Part shown: positions 6,882 through 14,286 of the stretch, piece after piece
Position numbering within the stretch: position 1 is the first letter of the stretch
Layout: every line of letters begins with the position of its first letter
NCBI GenBank assembly: GCA_045807325.1
Contig: JBJMHP010000098.1
Location: 1-16,945 of the forward strand
DNA: 16,945 nt
DNA from: CALGFH01 sp045807325
Lineage (GTDB): Bacteria > Actinomycetota > CALGFH01
Direction of reading: 5' to 3'
Notes under the pieces: model-generated
Databases searched by the model: none
Seen by the model: only the letters and a program-made list of their open reading frames with translations
Told to the model about the DNA's origin: nothing
Position numbers and translations under genes: made by a program

Positions 6882-7718
6882 GATGATGGCCACGGCGTCC
6901 ACGACGGGGAGGCCGAGGGAACGCTCGCCCGAGATCGACACCGCCGCCAGGGCGGCGTCCCGCCCGATCCCCTTGGTCCACCGCCGCCAGGCCGTATCCG
7001 CGTCCAGCGTCACCTGAGCCGCCGGCGCCGGGACCGTCCCGGCGGCCAGGCGCCAGCCGTCGGGTGTCCGGGTCAGGACCCAGCGCCAGCCCCGCTCCCC
7101 GGCGATCACCACCGCCACCGTCGTCCCCGGCGGCGCGGCCACGCCGGCGTACGCGCGGGGCAGGGCGTGCACGAAGACGGCCAGCACCGGGCCCATGAAG
7201 GCGGGCTCCTTCAACCCGGGGATCCCCACCGCGTCGCGGATCTGCTGCTGGTGGGTCCAGCGCTCGCTGTACTCGCGGGCCACGTCCAGCCAGTTCGGGG
7301 CCGGGTCGGGCCCGACCCAGGAGACCGGGGTCTCGGCCGCGGACGGGTCCAGGCCGGCCAGGTAGCGCGAGGTCGCCTCGCCGGTGAAGGTGAGCAGCTC
7401 ACACAGCAGCCGCGGGCTGATCAGCCGGGTCGCCGCCACCCAGGTCTGGTTCAGCCGGTCCAGGGAGGCCACCAGCTCCTCCCAGCCCGCCGGCTCGGCG
7501 GGCATGCCGGCCGGGAGCACGCCGTCCCGGCGTCGGGACAGCAGACCGACGTCGTCGCCCAGCAGGTGCAGGGCCACGTCCTTGACCGACCAGCCCGGGC
7601 AGACCGTCGGCGCCCGCCACTGCTCGGCGTCCAGTGAGCCGAGCAGCTCGACCAGCGAGGCGCGCTCGGGCGGGAACAGGTGCGTGACCGCGACGACCTC
7701 CGACTCCACGGGCGCCAT
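6876..7718 (-). CDS. Mycothiol-dependent (maleylpyruvate isomerase family, DinB-fold) enzyme
   Basis: The protein has 280 residues. The N-terminal DinB/MDMPI four-helix domain shows WRAPTVCPGWSVKDVALHLLG (34-54) and RYSERWTHQQQIRDAVG-like spacing. The three likely metal ligands are H51, E152 and H156 (E-x3-H). These agree with the His/Glu/His set of mycothiol-dependent maleylpyruvate isomerase. The C-terminal ~100 residues (VAVVIAGERGWRWVL... VTLDADTAWRRWTKGI) match the MDMPI C-terminal sterol-carrier-like domain. Family knowledge points to thiol-dependent isomerase or transferase chemistry using mycothiol; the real substrate is unknown. GGGAG lies 12 bases before the ATG; a GTG at about residue 11 is an alternative start. 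Confidence 0.85.
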   Translation of the reverse strand: MAPVESEVVAVTHLFPPERASLVELLGSLDAEQWRAPTVCPGWSVKDVALHLLGDDVGLLSRRRDGVLPAGMPAEPAGWEELVASLDRLNQTWVAATRLISPRLLCELLTFTGEATSRYLAGLDPSAAETPVSWVGPDPAPNWLDVAREYSERWTHQQQIRDAVGIPGLKEPAFMGPVLAVFVHALPRAYAGVAAPPGTTVAVVIAGERGWRWVLTRTPDGWRLAAGTVPAPAAQVTLDADTAWRRWTKGIGRDAALAAVSISGERSLGLPVVDAVAIIG

Positions 7719-7764
7719 TGTGCGCCAGCTCCCTGGCCGGCCGCGGAGTCGGGAGCCGAAGGCC

Positions 7765-8430
7765 CTAGAAGTCGAGCTTCATGGGCACGCGGTAGGTCAC
7801 CGACCGCTCGGCCAGGCGGCGGAGCACGGCCAGGCCGTTGCCGGCGGCGGCCGACAGGGAATGGCCGTCGAGCGACGGCTCCGGTGGGTGGCCGTCCAGG
7901 CGGTGGCGGGCGGCCAGGAGGTCCAGCTGCTCGAGCAGGGCGACGCTGGAGCCCAGCTCGACCTCCTCGCCGGTGAGGTCCTGGGTGCGGACGGTGAACT
8001 CGAACCGGCAGGGGAGCCACAGCTCCGGGGTCAGCAGCTGGCGGTAGCGGGAGCCGGCCCCGGGGGCCGAGGCGGCCTGGTAGGCGGGGTCGTCGGGCCA
8101 GTCGGCGGACACGACGGCCGGAGGCGGCAGCTCGGGATGCTCGTCGTGGGCGGCCAGCAGCAGGGTGCCGCCGTAGCCGTCCCAGCCCGGCTTGTCGGTG
8201 AAGCCGGGCGCCGGGCCGGACTCGTCCCAGTCCAGCGGGCCGGCCAGCCGGTCGCCGAGCCAGCGGGTCAGCCCCTCGCGCCAGCGCATCACCGCGGCCC
8301 GGATGACCTCCTCGGCCTCCAGGCCGTCGGTGGCCGGCACGTCCTGGTGGCGGGCGATCCGCTCCACGACGTCGGCCGGCCCCGCGACGTAGTACCGGGT
8401 CAGGGAACCAACATAGACGTCAAGGCCCAT
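7765..8430 (-). CDS. Conserved-looking hypothetical protein beginning MGLDVYVGSLTRYY
   Basis: The protein has 221 residues, with GGGAGG about 5 bases before the ATG, so translation is credible. It is soluble, with no signal peptide or membrane segment. It is rich in Trp and acidic residues (MRWREGLTRWLGDRL at 48-62, WDGYGGTLLLAAHDEHPEL). The N-terminus MGLDVYVGSLTRYY resembles uncharacterised actinobacterial proteins I have seen with similar starts, but I know no function or named domain. It sits in a run of three minus-strand genes, 46 bases upstream of the MDMPI-type gene's start, so co-transcription is possible. Confidence 0.65.
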   Translation of the reverse strand: MGLDVYVGSLTRYYVAGPADVVERIARHQDVPATDGLEAEEVIRAAVMRWREGLTRWLGDRLAGPLDWDESGPAPGFTDKPGWDGYGGTLLLAAHDEHPELPPPAVVSADWPDDPAYQAASAPGAGSRYRQLLTPELWLPCRFEFTVRTQDLTGEEVELGSSVALLEQLDLLAARHRLDGHPPEPSLDGHSLSAAAGNGLAVLRRLAERSVTYRVPMKLDF

Positions 8431-8538
8431 GTCGCCTCCCTCACTCGCCCCGCCGCAGCCCGCCGGTCACGCCGCCCGGCATCCTGAAGCTATGGTGTCT
8501 CAAACAACTCGATCCGGCCAGCCCTGTTCCGTGGTTTC

Positions 8539-9069
8539 TCAGCGGACGTCGACCGCGACCCTGGTCGGGTCGCGGAGCTCGGAGACCCGGAACCCGTCCC
8601 GGCCGGCCAGGCCGATCCCGAACGAGACCCGGCCCTCGAAGTCCCCGGCGAGGCGCACCTGGCGCAGGACCGGGGACCCCGGGGTCAGGGTGGTGCCGGT
8701 CGCGACCGTCGAGGCGCCGCCCGGGTCATGGGCCCGGGCCGGCTCGAAGCTGACCGCCAGGAACGCCCGCCCGCGCAGCGGCAGCGGGCGGCCAGCCTGG
8801 TCGGCGACCTCGGGCACGTAGCCGACCTGGTAGCCCGGCGCCGCGCCGCGGAAGGTGAACAGCACCCGGTCGTACCCCTCGTGTTCGACGGTCCGGACCG
8901 AGACCAGCTCGGGCGCCGTCCGGGCCTGCCGGCCGCGCTCGACCGGGTCGGTCCGGAACGGCGCCGCCCGGCTGGCCGGCCGGCGCTCCTGGCCATATCT
9001 CGAGTCCCAGACCCCGGCGACAAAGGCCACGGCCAGCAGCAGGACGACCGCCTTGGCCATGGTCCGCAT
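8539..9069 (-). CDS. Exported or membrane-anchored AMIN-like domain protein
   Basis: The protein has 176 residues. Residues ~5-20 (AKAVVLLLAVAFVAGV) form a hydrophobic N-terminal segment after a short basic start, a signal peptide or anchor. A low-complexity linker follows. The C-terminal ~120 residues (VRTVEHEGYDRVLFTFRG, YVPEV, GSPVLRQVRLAGDFEGRVSFGIGLAGRDGFRV, DPTRVAVDV) fit the AMIN-like β-domain of actinobacterial exported proteins. Such domains are thought to bind envelope polymers; function here is unproven. An AGGGAGG lies ~11 bases before the chosen ATG; a second ATG four codons in is possible. It is divergent from deoC across 160 bases. The 108-base gap on its other side (8431-8538) shows no clear signal. 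Confidence 0.75.
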   Translation of the reverse strand: MRTMAKAVVLLLAVAFVAGVWDSRYGQERRPASRAAPFRTDPVERGRQARTAPELVSVRTVEHEGYDRVLFTFRGAAPGYQVGYVPEVADQAGRPLPLRGRAFLAVSFEPARAHDPGGASTVATGTTLTPGSPVLRQVRLAGDFEGRVSFGIGLAGRDGFRVSELRDPTRVAVDVR

Positions 9070-9090
9070 CCCGGGGTGCTCCTCCCTGGG

Positions 9091-9150
9091 GACGAGTCTC
9101 CGCCCCGTACATCACGAGATGGTGTCATGGTGGTCTCGTCCCGTCTCGTC
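9091..9150. promoter_or_regulatory. Cluster of TCTCGTC boxes in the divergent AMIN-like/deoC intergenic region
   Basis: GTCTCGTC occurs at 9133-9140 and again at 9143-9150, exactly one helical turn (10 bp) apart. Inverted copies appear as GACGAG at 9091-9096 and ACGAGA at 9114-9119. The arrangement, two direct and two inverted boxes between divergent genes, resembles a regulator-binding cluster. No regulator gene is adjacent. Confidence 0.3.
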
Positions 9151-9214
9151 ATTCTCGCGTCCGTGGACGGCTTCGACAGCCTTTGCCGGCGGCGGGCCGG
9201 CCCGACCCGGTCGC

Positions 9215-9220
9215 TACAAT
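9215..9220 (+). promoter_or_regulatory. Putative -10 box of deoC (leaderless or near-leaderless)
   Basis: TACAAT, one mismatch from TATAAT in otherwise ~75% GC DNA, ends 9 bases before the deoC ATG. No Shine-Dalgarno lies between it and the start, so the mRNA would have almost no leader. No -35 is visible at the usual 16-18 base spacing. Confidence 0.5.
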
Positions 9221-9229
9221 GGCCCGACC

Positions 9230-10183
9230 ATGGCCACCACGCCCGCTCGGCTCGCCGAGGCCGGCAGCGGCTTCCTCCAGCAGGTCGCCCTCGGCCCGCT
9301 GCTCAGCCGCTTCGCCGTCGACCAGGTCGGCGCCGAGGAGCGGGCGGCCGCCCTGGCCAAGCGGAGCATCAAGAAGGAGTCCAAGGTCGCCGCCCTGCGC
9401 CTGGCCGTGGCCGTGATGGACCTGACCACCCTGGAGGGGGCGGACACGCCCGGCAAGGTCGAGGCGCTGTGCTCCAAGGCCCGCCGCCCCGACCCGGCCG
9501 ACCCCGAGGTCCCGCCGGTGGCCGCCGTCTGCGTCTACCCGTCGCTGGTGGCCACGGCCAAGGCCGCCCTGGCCGGGTCCGGGGTCAAGGTGGCCTCGGT
9601 GGCCACCGCCTTCCCCAGCGGCCAGGCGTCGCTGGCCGTGCGCCTGGGCGACGTGACCGACGCGGTGGAGGCGGGCGCCGACGAGATCGACATGGTCATC
9701 AACCGCGGCGCCTTCCTCTCCGGCCGCCACCAGGAGGTGTTCGAGGAGATCGTGCTCGTCAAGGAGGCCTGCGGCCCGGCCCGGCTCAAGGTCATCCTGG
9801 AGACCGGCGAGCTCGCCACCCTCGACAACGTCCGCCGGGCCAGCGTCCTGGCCATGGCCGCCGGGGCCGACTTCATCAAGACCTCCACCGGCAAGATCCA
9901 GCCGGCCGCCACCCTCCCGGTCGCCCTGGTCATGCTGGAGGCGATCCGCGACTTCCACGACCGCACCGGCCGCATGGTCGGTATGAAGCCCGCCGGCGGC
10001 GTCCGCACCGCCAAGCAGGCCATCCAGCACCTGGTCGTGGTCAACGAGACCCTCGGCCCCGACTGGCTCACCCCCGAGTGGTTCCGCCTGGGCGCCTCCA
10101 GCCTCCTCAACGACTGCCTCATGCAGCTGGCCAAGGAGCGCACCGGCCGCTACCAGTCCGGCGACTACTTCACCAAGGACTAA
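9230..10183 (+). CDS. deoC: Deoxyribose-phosphate aldolase
   Basis: The protein has 317 residues, in the longer DeoC class (~310-340). The class I aldolase fold shows the Schiff-base lysine K217 in FIKTSTGK (215-222), the second lysine K253 in MKPAGGVRT (252-260), the aspartate D154 in IDMVINRG (153-160) and the N-terminal MDLTTLEG (63-70). Family knowledge: it cleaves 2-deoxyribose-5-phosphate to glyceraldehyde-3-phosphate and acetaldehyde in the cytosol. The next gene, 16 bases on, is an aldehyde dehydrogenase that could remove the acetaldehyde; this deoC–dehydrogenase arrangement is known in actinobacteria. The start fits the TACAAT box just upstream. Confidence 0.95.
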   Translation: MATTPARLAEAGSGFLQQVALGPLLSRFAVDQVGAEERAAALAKRSIKKESKVAALRLAVAVMDLTTLEGADTPGKVEALCSKARRPDPADPEVPPVAAVCVYPSLVATAKAALAGSGVKVASVATAFPSGQASLAVRLGDVTDAVEAGADEIDMVINRGAFLSGRHQEVFEEIVLVKEACGPARLKVILETGELATLDNVRRASVLAMAAGADFIKTSTGKIQPAATLPVALVMLEAIRDFHDRTGRMVGMKPAGGVRTAKQAIQHLVVVNETLGPDWLTPEWFRLGASSLLNDCLMQLAKERTGRYQSGDYFTKD

Positions 10184-10199
10184 GGGGCCAAGGAGACAC

Positions 10200-11684
10200 A
10201 TGGCTGAGCAGCTTGAGCGCCGAAGCGACCGGGCGCCGGCCCGGTTCGGGGGGCTCGACTACGCGCCCGCGCCGGAGGCGACCGACCACGTCAACCTGCG
10301 GGCCGACCACGGGCTGCTGATCGGGGGGCGGTGGGTCGAGCCGGCCTCGGAGACGCGCTTCAAGACCATCAACCCGGCCACCGAGGAGGTCCTGGCCGAG
10401 GTGGCCGAGGCCGGCGAGGAGGACGTGGACGCGGCCGTCAAGGCCGCCCGGGCGGCCTACACGAGGACCTGGTCGCGGATGTCAGGGGCCGAGCGGGCCA
10501 AGTACCTGTACCGGATCGCCCGCATCCTCCAGGAGCGGGCCCGCGAGTTCGCCGTGCTGGAGACGATGAACGGCGGCAAGCCGATCAAGGAGTCCCGCGA
10601 CGTCGACGTGCCCCTGGCCGCGGCCCACTTCTTCTACCACGCCGGCTGGGCCGACAAGCTGAACTACGCCTTCCCCGGCCGGCGGCCCGCCCCCCTGGGG
10701 GTGGCCGCCCAGGTCATCCCCTGGAACTTTCCGCTGCTGATGGCCGCCTGGAAGCTGGCCCCGGCCCTGGCCGCCGGCAACACCGTGGTCCTCAAGCCGG
10801 CCGAGACGACCCCGCTCACCGCCCTGCGCCTGGGCGAGGTCATCCAGGAGGCCGAGCTGCCCGAGGGCGTGGTCAACATCCTCACCGGCGCCGGGGCCAC
10901 CGGGGCGGCCCTGGTCGGCCACCCGGGCGTGGACAAGGTCGCCTTCACCGGCTCGACCGAGGTCGGCAAGGCGATCCAGCGGACCCTGGCCGGGTCGGGC
11001 AGGAGGCTGACCCTGGAGCTGGGCGGCAAGGCGGCCAACATCGTGTTCGAGGACGCCCCCCTCGACCAGGCCGTCGAGGGGATCGTCAACGGCATCTACT
11101 TCAACCAGGGCCACGTCTGCTGCGCCGGGTCGCGGCTGCTGGTCCAGGAGTCGATCGCCGAGCCGCTGGTCGACAAGCTCAAGCGGCGCATGGCGACCCT
11201 GCGGGTCGGCGACCCGCTGGACAAGAACACCGATGTGGGGGCGATCAACTCCCGGGCCCAGCTGGACAAGATCCAGGAGCTGGTCGCCTCCGGCGAGGCC
11301 GACGGCGCCCAGGCCTGGCAGGCCCCGTGCGAGCTGCCGGCCCGGGGCTTCTGGTTCCGCCCGACGGTGTTCACCCACGTCGCCCAGTCGTACCGGATCG
11401 CCCAGGAGGAGATCTTCGGGCCGGTGCTGTCGGTGCTGACGTTCCGCACCCCCGACGAGGCGGTCGAGAAGGCCAACAACACCCCCTACGGGCTGTCGGC
11501 CGGGATCTGGACCGACAAGGGCAGCCGCATCCTCGACCTGGCCAACCGCGTGCGGGCCGGGGTGGTGTGGGCCAACACCTTCAACCGCTTCGACCCCGCC
11601 TCGCCCTTCGGCGGCTACAAGGAGTCCGGCTTCGGCCGCGAGGGCGGCCGCCATGGCCTGACCGCCTACCTCGACCTCTCCTAG
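10200..11684 (+). CDS. NAD(P)+-dependent aldehyde dehydrogenase, linked to deoC
   Basis: The protein has 494 residues, full length for the superfamily. It shows PWNFPL with N176, the general base E273 in LELGGK, the catalytic cysteine C307 in GHVCCAGSR and EEIFGPVLSV near 405-414, ending SPFGGYKESGFGREGG. AAGGAGA precedes the ATG by about 4 bases. Coupling with deoC suggests oxidation of acetaldehyde to acetate. The Q of the usual GQxC motif is H305, a mild variant. The stop codon TAG is part of a CTAG that abuts the end of an IS701-family remnant. In related actinobacterial deoC clusters a second aldehyde dehydrogenase often follows; here it is absent, possibly displaced by the IS (inference). 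Confidence 0.93.
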   Translation: MAEQLERRSDRAPARFGGLDYAPAPEATDHVNLRADHGLLIGGRWVEPASETRFKTINPATEEVLAEVAEAGEEDVDAAVKAARAAYTRTWSRMSGAERAKYLYRIARILQERAREFAVLETMNGGKPIKESRDVDVPLAAAHFFYHAGWADKLNYAFPGRRPAPLGVAAQVIPWNFPLLMAAWKLAPALAAGNTVVLKPAETTPLTALRLGEVIQEAELPEGVVNILTGAGATGAALVGHPGVDKVAFTGSTEVGKAIQRTLAGSGRRLTLELGGKAANIVFEDAPLDQAVEGIVNGIYFNQGHVCCAGSRLLVQESIAEPLVDKLKRRMATLRVGDPLDKNTDVGAINSRAQLDKIQELVASGEADGAQAWQAPCELPARGFWFRPTVFTHVAQSYRIAQEEIFGPVLSVLTFRTPDEAVEKANNTPYGLSAGIWTDKGSRILDLANRVRAGVVWANTFNRFDPASPFGGYKESGFGREGGRHGLTAYLDLS

Positions 11685-11697
11685 TACGGCAGCCGTA
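11685..11697. repeat. Perfect TACGGC-A-GCCGTA inverted repeat at the IS701 terminus
   Basis: A 13-base perfect inverted repeat starts immediately after the dehydrogenase stop codon. Preceded by CTAG, it resembles the outer end of actinobacterial IS701-family elements (known family target: 4-bp YTAR). It could also work as a small transcription-terminating hairpin for deoC–aldehyde dehydrogenase. Confidence 0.55.
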
Positions 11698-11708
11698 GAT
11701 CGTGATGT

Positions 11709-11936
11709 TCATGGTTCGTTGGCTCGTTGTTGGTAGTGGCAGGTGGGGGCGCGTGCTTGGTGTCGGCGTCGCCAGGCCGACCAGGCCAGCCGATGGCCTA
11801 GGTCACCAGGGGGACGGGCGAGCAGCGTCGCGAACAGGCGCTGGACCTCGTTGCAGGTCAACCTGACAAGCCCCGACGGTGGCGGGTGGCGGGTCCGGTC
11901 GGTCACGGCGGCCACGACCAGGACGCTTTGCTCCAC
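11709..11936 (-). pseudogene. C-terminal remnant of an IS701-family transposase (copy A)
   Basis: The last ~65-75 codons of a transposase survive on the minus strand. The block VRLTCNEVQRLFATLL and then HRLAWSAWRRRHQARAPTCHYQQ is the conserved IS701 C-terminus. It aligns with the end of the second IS701 in this window (LIELSCNEVSHLFAALV and HRLAWSLWRRRHQARARTCHYRRQ). The two differ at enough positions to be different elements, not a recent duplication. The DDE catalytic domain is missing; homology stops near 11930. The remainder of the 11685-12040 gap holds the IS end (11685-11708) and about 100 bases (11937-12040) with no recognisable feature ahead of the corA stop. Confidence 0.8.
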
Positions 11937-12040
11937 TCACACAGGCGTGCTCCCGGCCCAAGGGGTGGAGTGCGACCAGTTCGACCCGGTTCAACCTCAG
12001 TCACCTTGCCGCTGGGCGACTGCGAACCTGTCGCGCCCGG

Positions 12041-13024
12041 CTACCACCATCCTTGGCGTTTGGTCCACCGCAGCAGGACCAGTGACATCAGGGCCATTAC
12101 CACCAGCAGCACGGCGAGCTGCACGACGTGGGTACGGTCGTTGACGATCACGTTCATCCCATAGATCGAAGACAGCGCGGTGATCGGGAGGGTGACCGCG
12201 GCGATCACGGCCAGTCGCTCCGCGGCGATCGTCATCTTGGTGTTGGTCCGGGTCTGGTAGAAGTCGATCACGCCGTGCAGGAAGTCCTTCTGGCCGTCGG
12301 CCAGACCATTGACCCGCGCGAACTGGTCGGCGAGATCTACCACCATCGACTGGGACGCGCCGGGCACGAAGCGTTCCAGGGTCACCATGCGACCGTAGAT
12401 CTCCCGGCTCAGGGTGGCCATGGTGCGGACCACCAGCAGCTCATGCCGGGCGCGGAACAGCTCCTCGAGGAACTGCTCGGGATCGGCAATCTCATCGCCC
12501 ATCAGCCGCTGCTCCAGGAGACCCGCCTCCTGGGCCAGCGTCGCCACGAAGGTCTCCTGGTGGCGGGCCACGGCGGAGACGATCGCGTAGGACAGCTCGA
12601 ATGACGTGGACGGACGCAGCCGTCCCGACTCCAGCCGCTTGCGGACCGCGGCGGTCTCGCGCAGCGCGACCTCCGGAGCGACCGCCGGGTCCAACGGCCC
12701 ATGTACGGTGACCAGGAACCCGGGCCCGATGAACTGGTCGAGCTCGACGTAGTGGACGGTCCCGCCCCGGCCGCGCTCGGGGGCGTGCAGCACGATGAAC
12801 ACATGGTCGGAGTAGGCGTGGACCTTGGGGACCTGGTTGCGCTCCACGCAGTCCCGCACCGCCAGCCGATGGAAGCCGAACACCTCGGAGAGCACCCGGA
12901 TGCCCTCCTCGTCGCAGGTGGGGATGTCCACCCACACGAGTCCCTCCTGCAGGGCGATCAGCATGTCGAGTTCCTCGACGGATCGCTGCTCGACGCTGCC
13001 GTCGGCGATCAGCCAAACGTCCAT
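12041..13024 (-). CDS. corA: CorA-family divalent metal ion transporter
   Basis: The protein has 327 residues with the usual CorA plan. A cytoplasmic α/β domain (MDVWLIADGSVEQRSVEEL... FGFHRLAVRDCVERNQVPKVHAY) is followed by a long helical stalk (~150-255) and two C-terminal membrane segments, ~265-285 (ERLAVIAAVTLPITALSSI) and ~300-318. The YGMN selectivity motif is at 288-291 and a basic tail (RWTKRQGWW) ends the chain. Family knowledge: a homopentameric Mg2+/Co2+/Ni2+ channel in the cytoplasmic membrane. GGGAGGT lies about 10 bases before the ATG. It is bracketed by two IS701-family elements in opposite orientation, suggesting the gene sits in, or was brought by, mobile DNA. Confidence 0.93.
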   Translation of the reverse strand: MDVWLIADGSVEQRSVEELDMLIALQEGLVWVDIPTCDEEGIRVLSEVFGFHRLAVRDCVERNQVPKVHAYSDHVFIVLHAPERGRGGTVHYVELDQFIGPGFLVTVHGPLDPAVAPEVALRETAAVRKRLESGRLRPSTSFELSYAIVSAVARHQETFVATLAQEAGLLEQRLMGDEIADPEQFLEELFRARHELLVVRTMATLSREIYGRMVTLERFVPGASQSMVVDLADQFARVNGLADGQKDFLHGVIDFYQTRTNTKMTIAAERLAVIAAVTLPITALSSIYGMNVIVNDRTHVVQLAVLLVVMALMSLVLLRWTKRQGWW

Positions 13025-13218
13025 GATCTCGGCACCTCCCTGCCCGCTGCTCCCGGTACTGCAGGCTGAGCTTGCGCTGATGGCATCGGCTCAGCTAGCC
13101 CCTGGAGTGCCGTACGACTTCCAGGGCGGCGTCAGCAGCCCGAGTCCGAGCCGACGCGAAGCGCCAGCGTGTGGCAGGTTCCGCGGATCAGAGCGGCCAC
13201 CGTTGATCATCTGGTGCT

Positions 13219-14286
13219 GTGACGACAACCAAAGATCAGACGGTGACCGCAGGCCACAGCGTAGAGGTAGATCCTGTCCGCTGGCAGGAGCTGTTGGACG
13301 AGTTGCTGGGCCGGGTCGCGGGCCGGTTCGCCCGGGTAGATCTGCGGCAGCGGGCCAGGGCGTTCGTGCGCGGTCTGCTTTCGGACCTCCCCCGCAAGAA
13401 CTGCTGGACGACCGCCGAGCACGCCGGGGACCCCAACCCCGACGGGATGCAGCACCTGCTCGCCCGGGCGGTATGGGACCAGGATGCGGTCCGCGATGAC
13501 GTACGCGCCTACATCGTCGAGCACCTTGGCGACCCCGAGGCGGTGCTGGTGGTGGACGAGACCGGCGATCTCAAGAAGGGCACCACCACCGTTGGGGTCA
13601 AGCGCCAGTACACCGGCACCGCCGGGCGGATCGAGAACGCCCAGGTGGCGGTCTACTTGGTCTATGCCACCGCTGCTGGGCATGCGGTGATCGACCGGGA
13701 GCTGTATCTGCCCCGGTCATGGACCGACGATCCCCAGCGCCTGCAGGCCGTCGGCGTTCCCGACCAGGTCGGGTTTGCGACCAAGCCGGCGCTGGCCACC
13801 CGGATGATCACGCGTGCGCTGGACGTCGAGGTCCCGGCGTCGTGGGTTGCTGGTGACGAGGTCTACGGCGCCAACCCCGGGCTGCGGGCTGAGTTGGAGG
13901 CGCGCCAGATCGGCTATGTGCTGGCGGTCGCCTGCGACCACCGCGTGCCCTTCGGTGGCGCCACCCAGCGTGCCGACGCCCTCCTCAGGCATGTCCCGGC
14001 GCGGGCGTGGCAGCAGGTGTCGTGCGGCAAGGGCGCCAAGGGCCACCGCCACTACGACTGGGCGTTCCTCCGCCTCGACCATGGCGAGGCTGCTCCTGAC
14101 GGCCAGGCGGGCAAGCACTGGCTCATGGTCCGCCGCAACCACAAAACCGGTGAGCTGGCCTTCTACCGCTGCTACACCCCTCGCCCGGTGCCGCTGGCCG
14201 TGCTGGTCGGGGTCGCGGGCAGGCGCTGGCGCATCGAGATGGTCTTTCCGCAACTGACAAAAGGGCGGATGCGGGCCGTCAGGTGA
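13219..14286 (+). pseudogene. IS701-family DDE transposase, 5' fragment (disrupted at the catalytic Glu codon)
   Basis: From a GTG at 13219 the frame encodes 339 residues of genuine transposase to 14235, then about 16 foreign codons to a TGA at 14286. The DDE aspartates are visible as VVDETGDLKKG (D113) and AGDEVYGANP (D213). The third acid belongs to the RWRIE motif, where E340 straddles the insertion. The fragment therefore has an altered active-site end and lacks the conserved C-terminus. Joining 14235 to 16104 gives a continuous 447-residue frame. The IS otherwise looks intact, with no other frameshift or stop. Confidence 0.88.

Noticed and set aside
9149..10201. 350-residue minus-strand frame opposite deoC (and a 390-residue one opposite the aldehyde dehydrogenase)
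   Set aside because: Both lie entirely antisense to genes with intact catalytic motifs and show no domain of their own.
13717..14235. Residues 532-703 of the recombinase frame as a native C-terminal domain
   Set aside because: This part is encoded by host transposase DNA on the opposite strand, outside the element border, so it is an accident of insertion.
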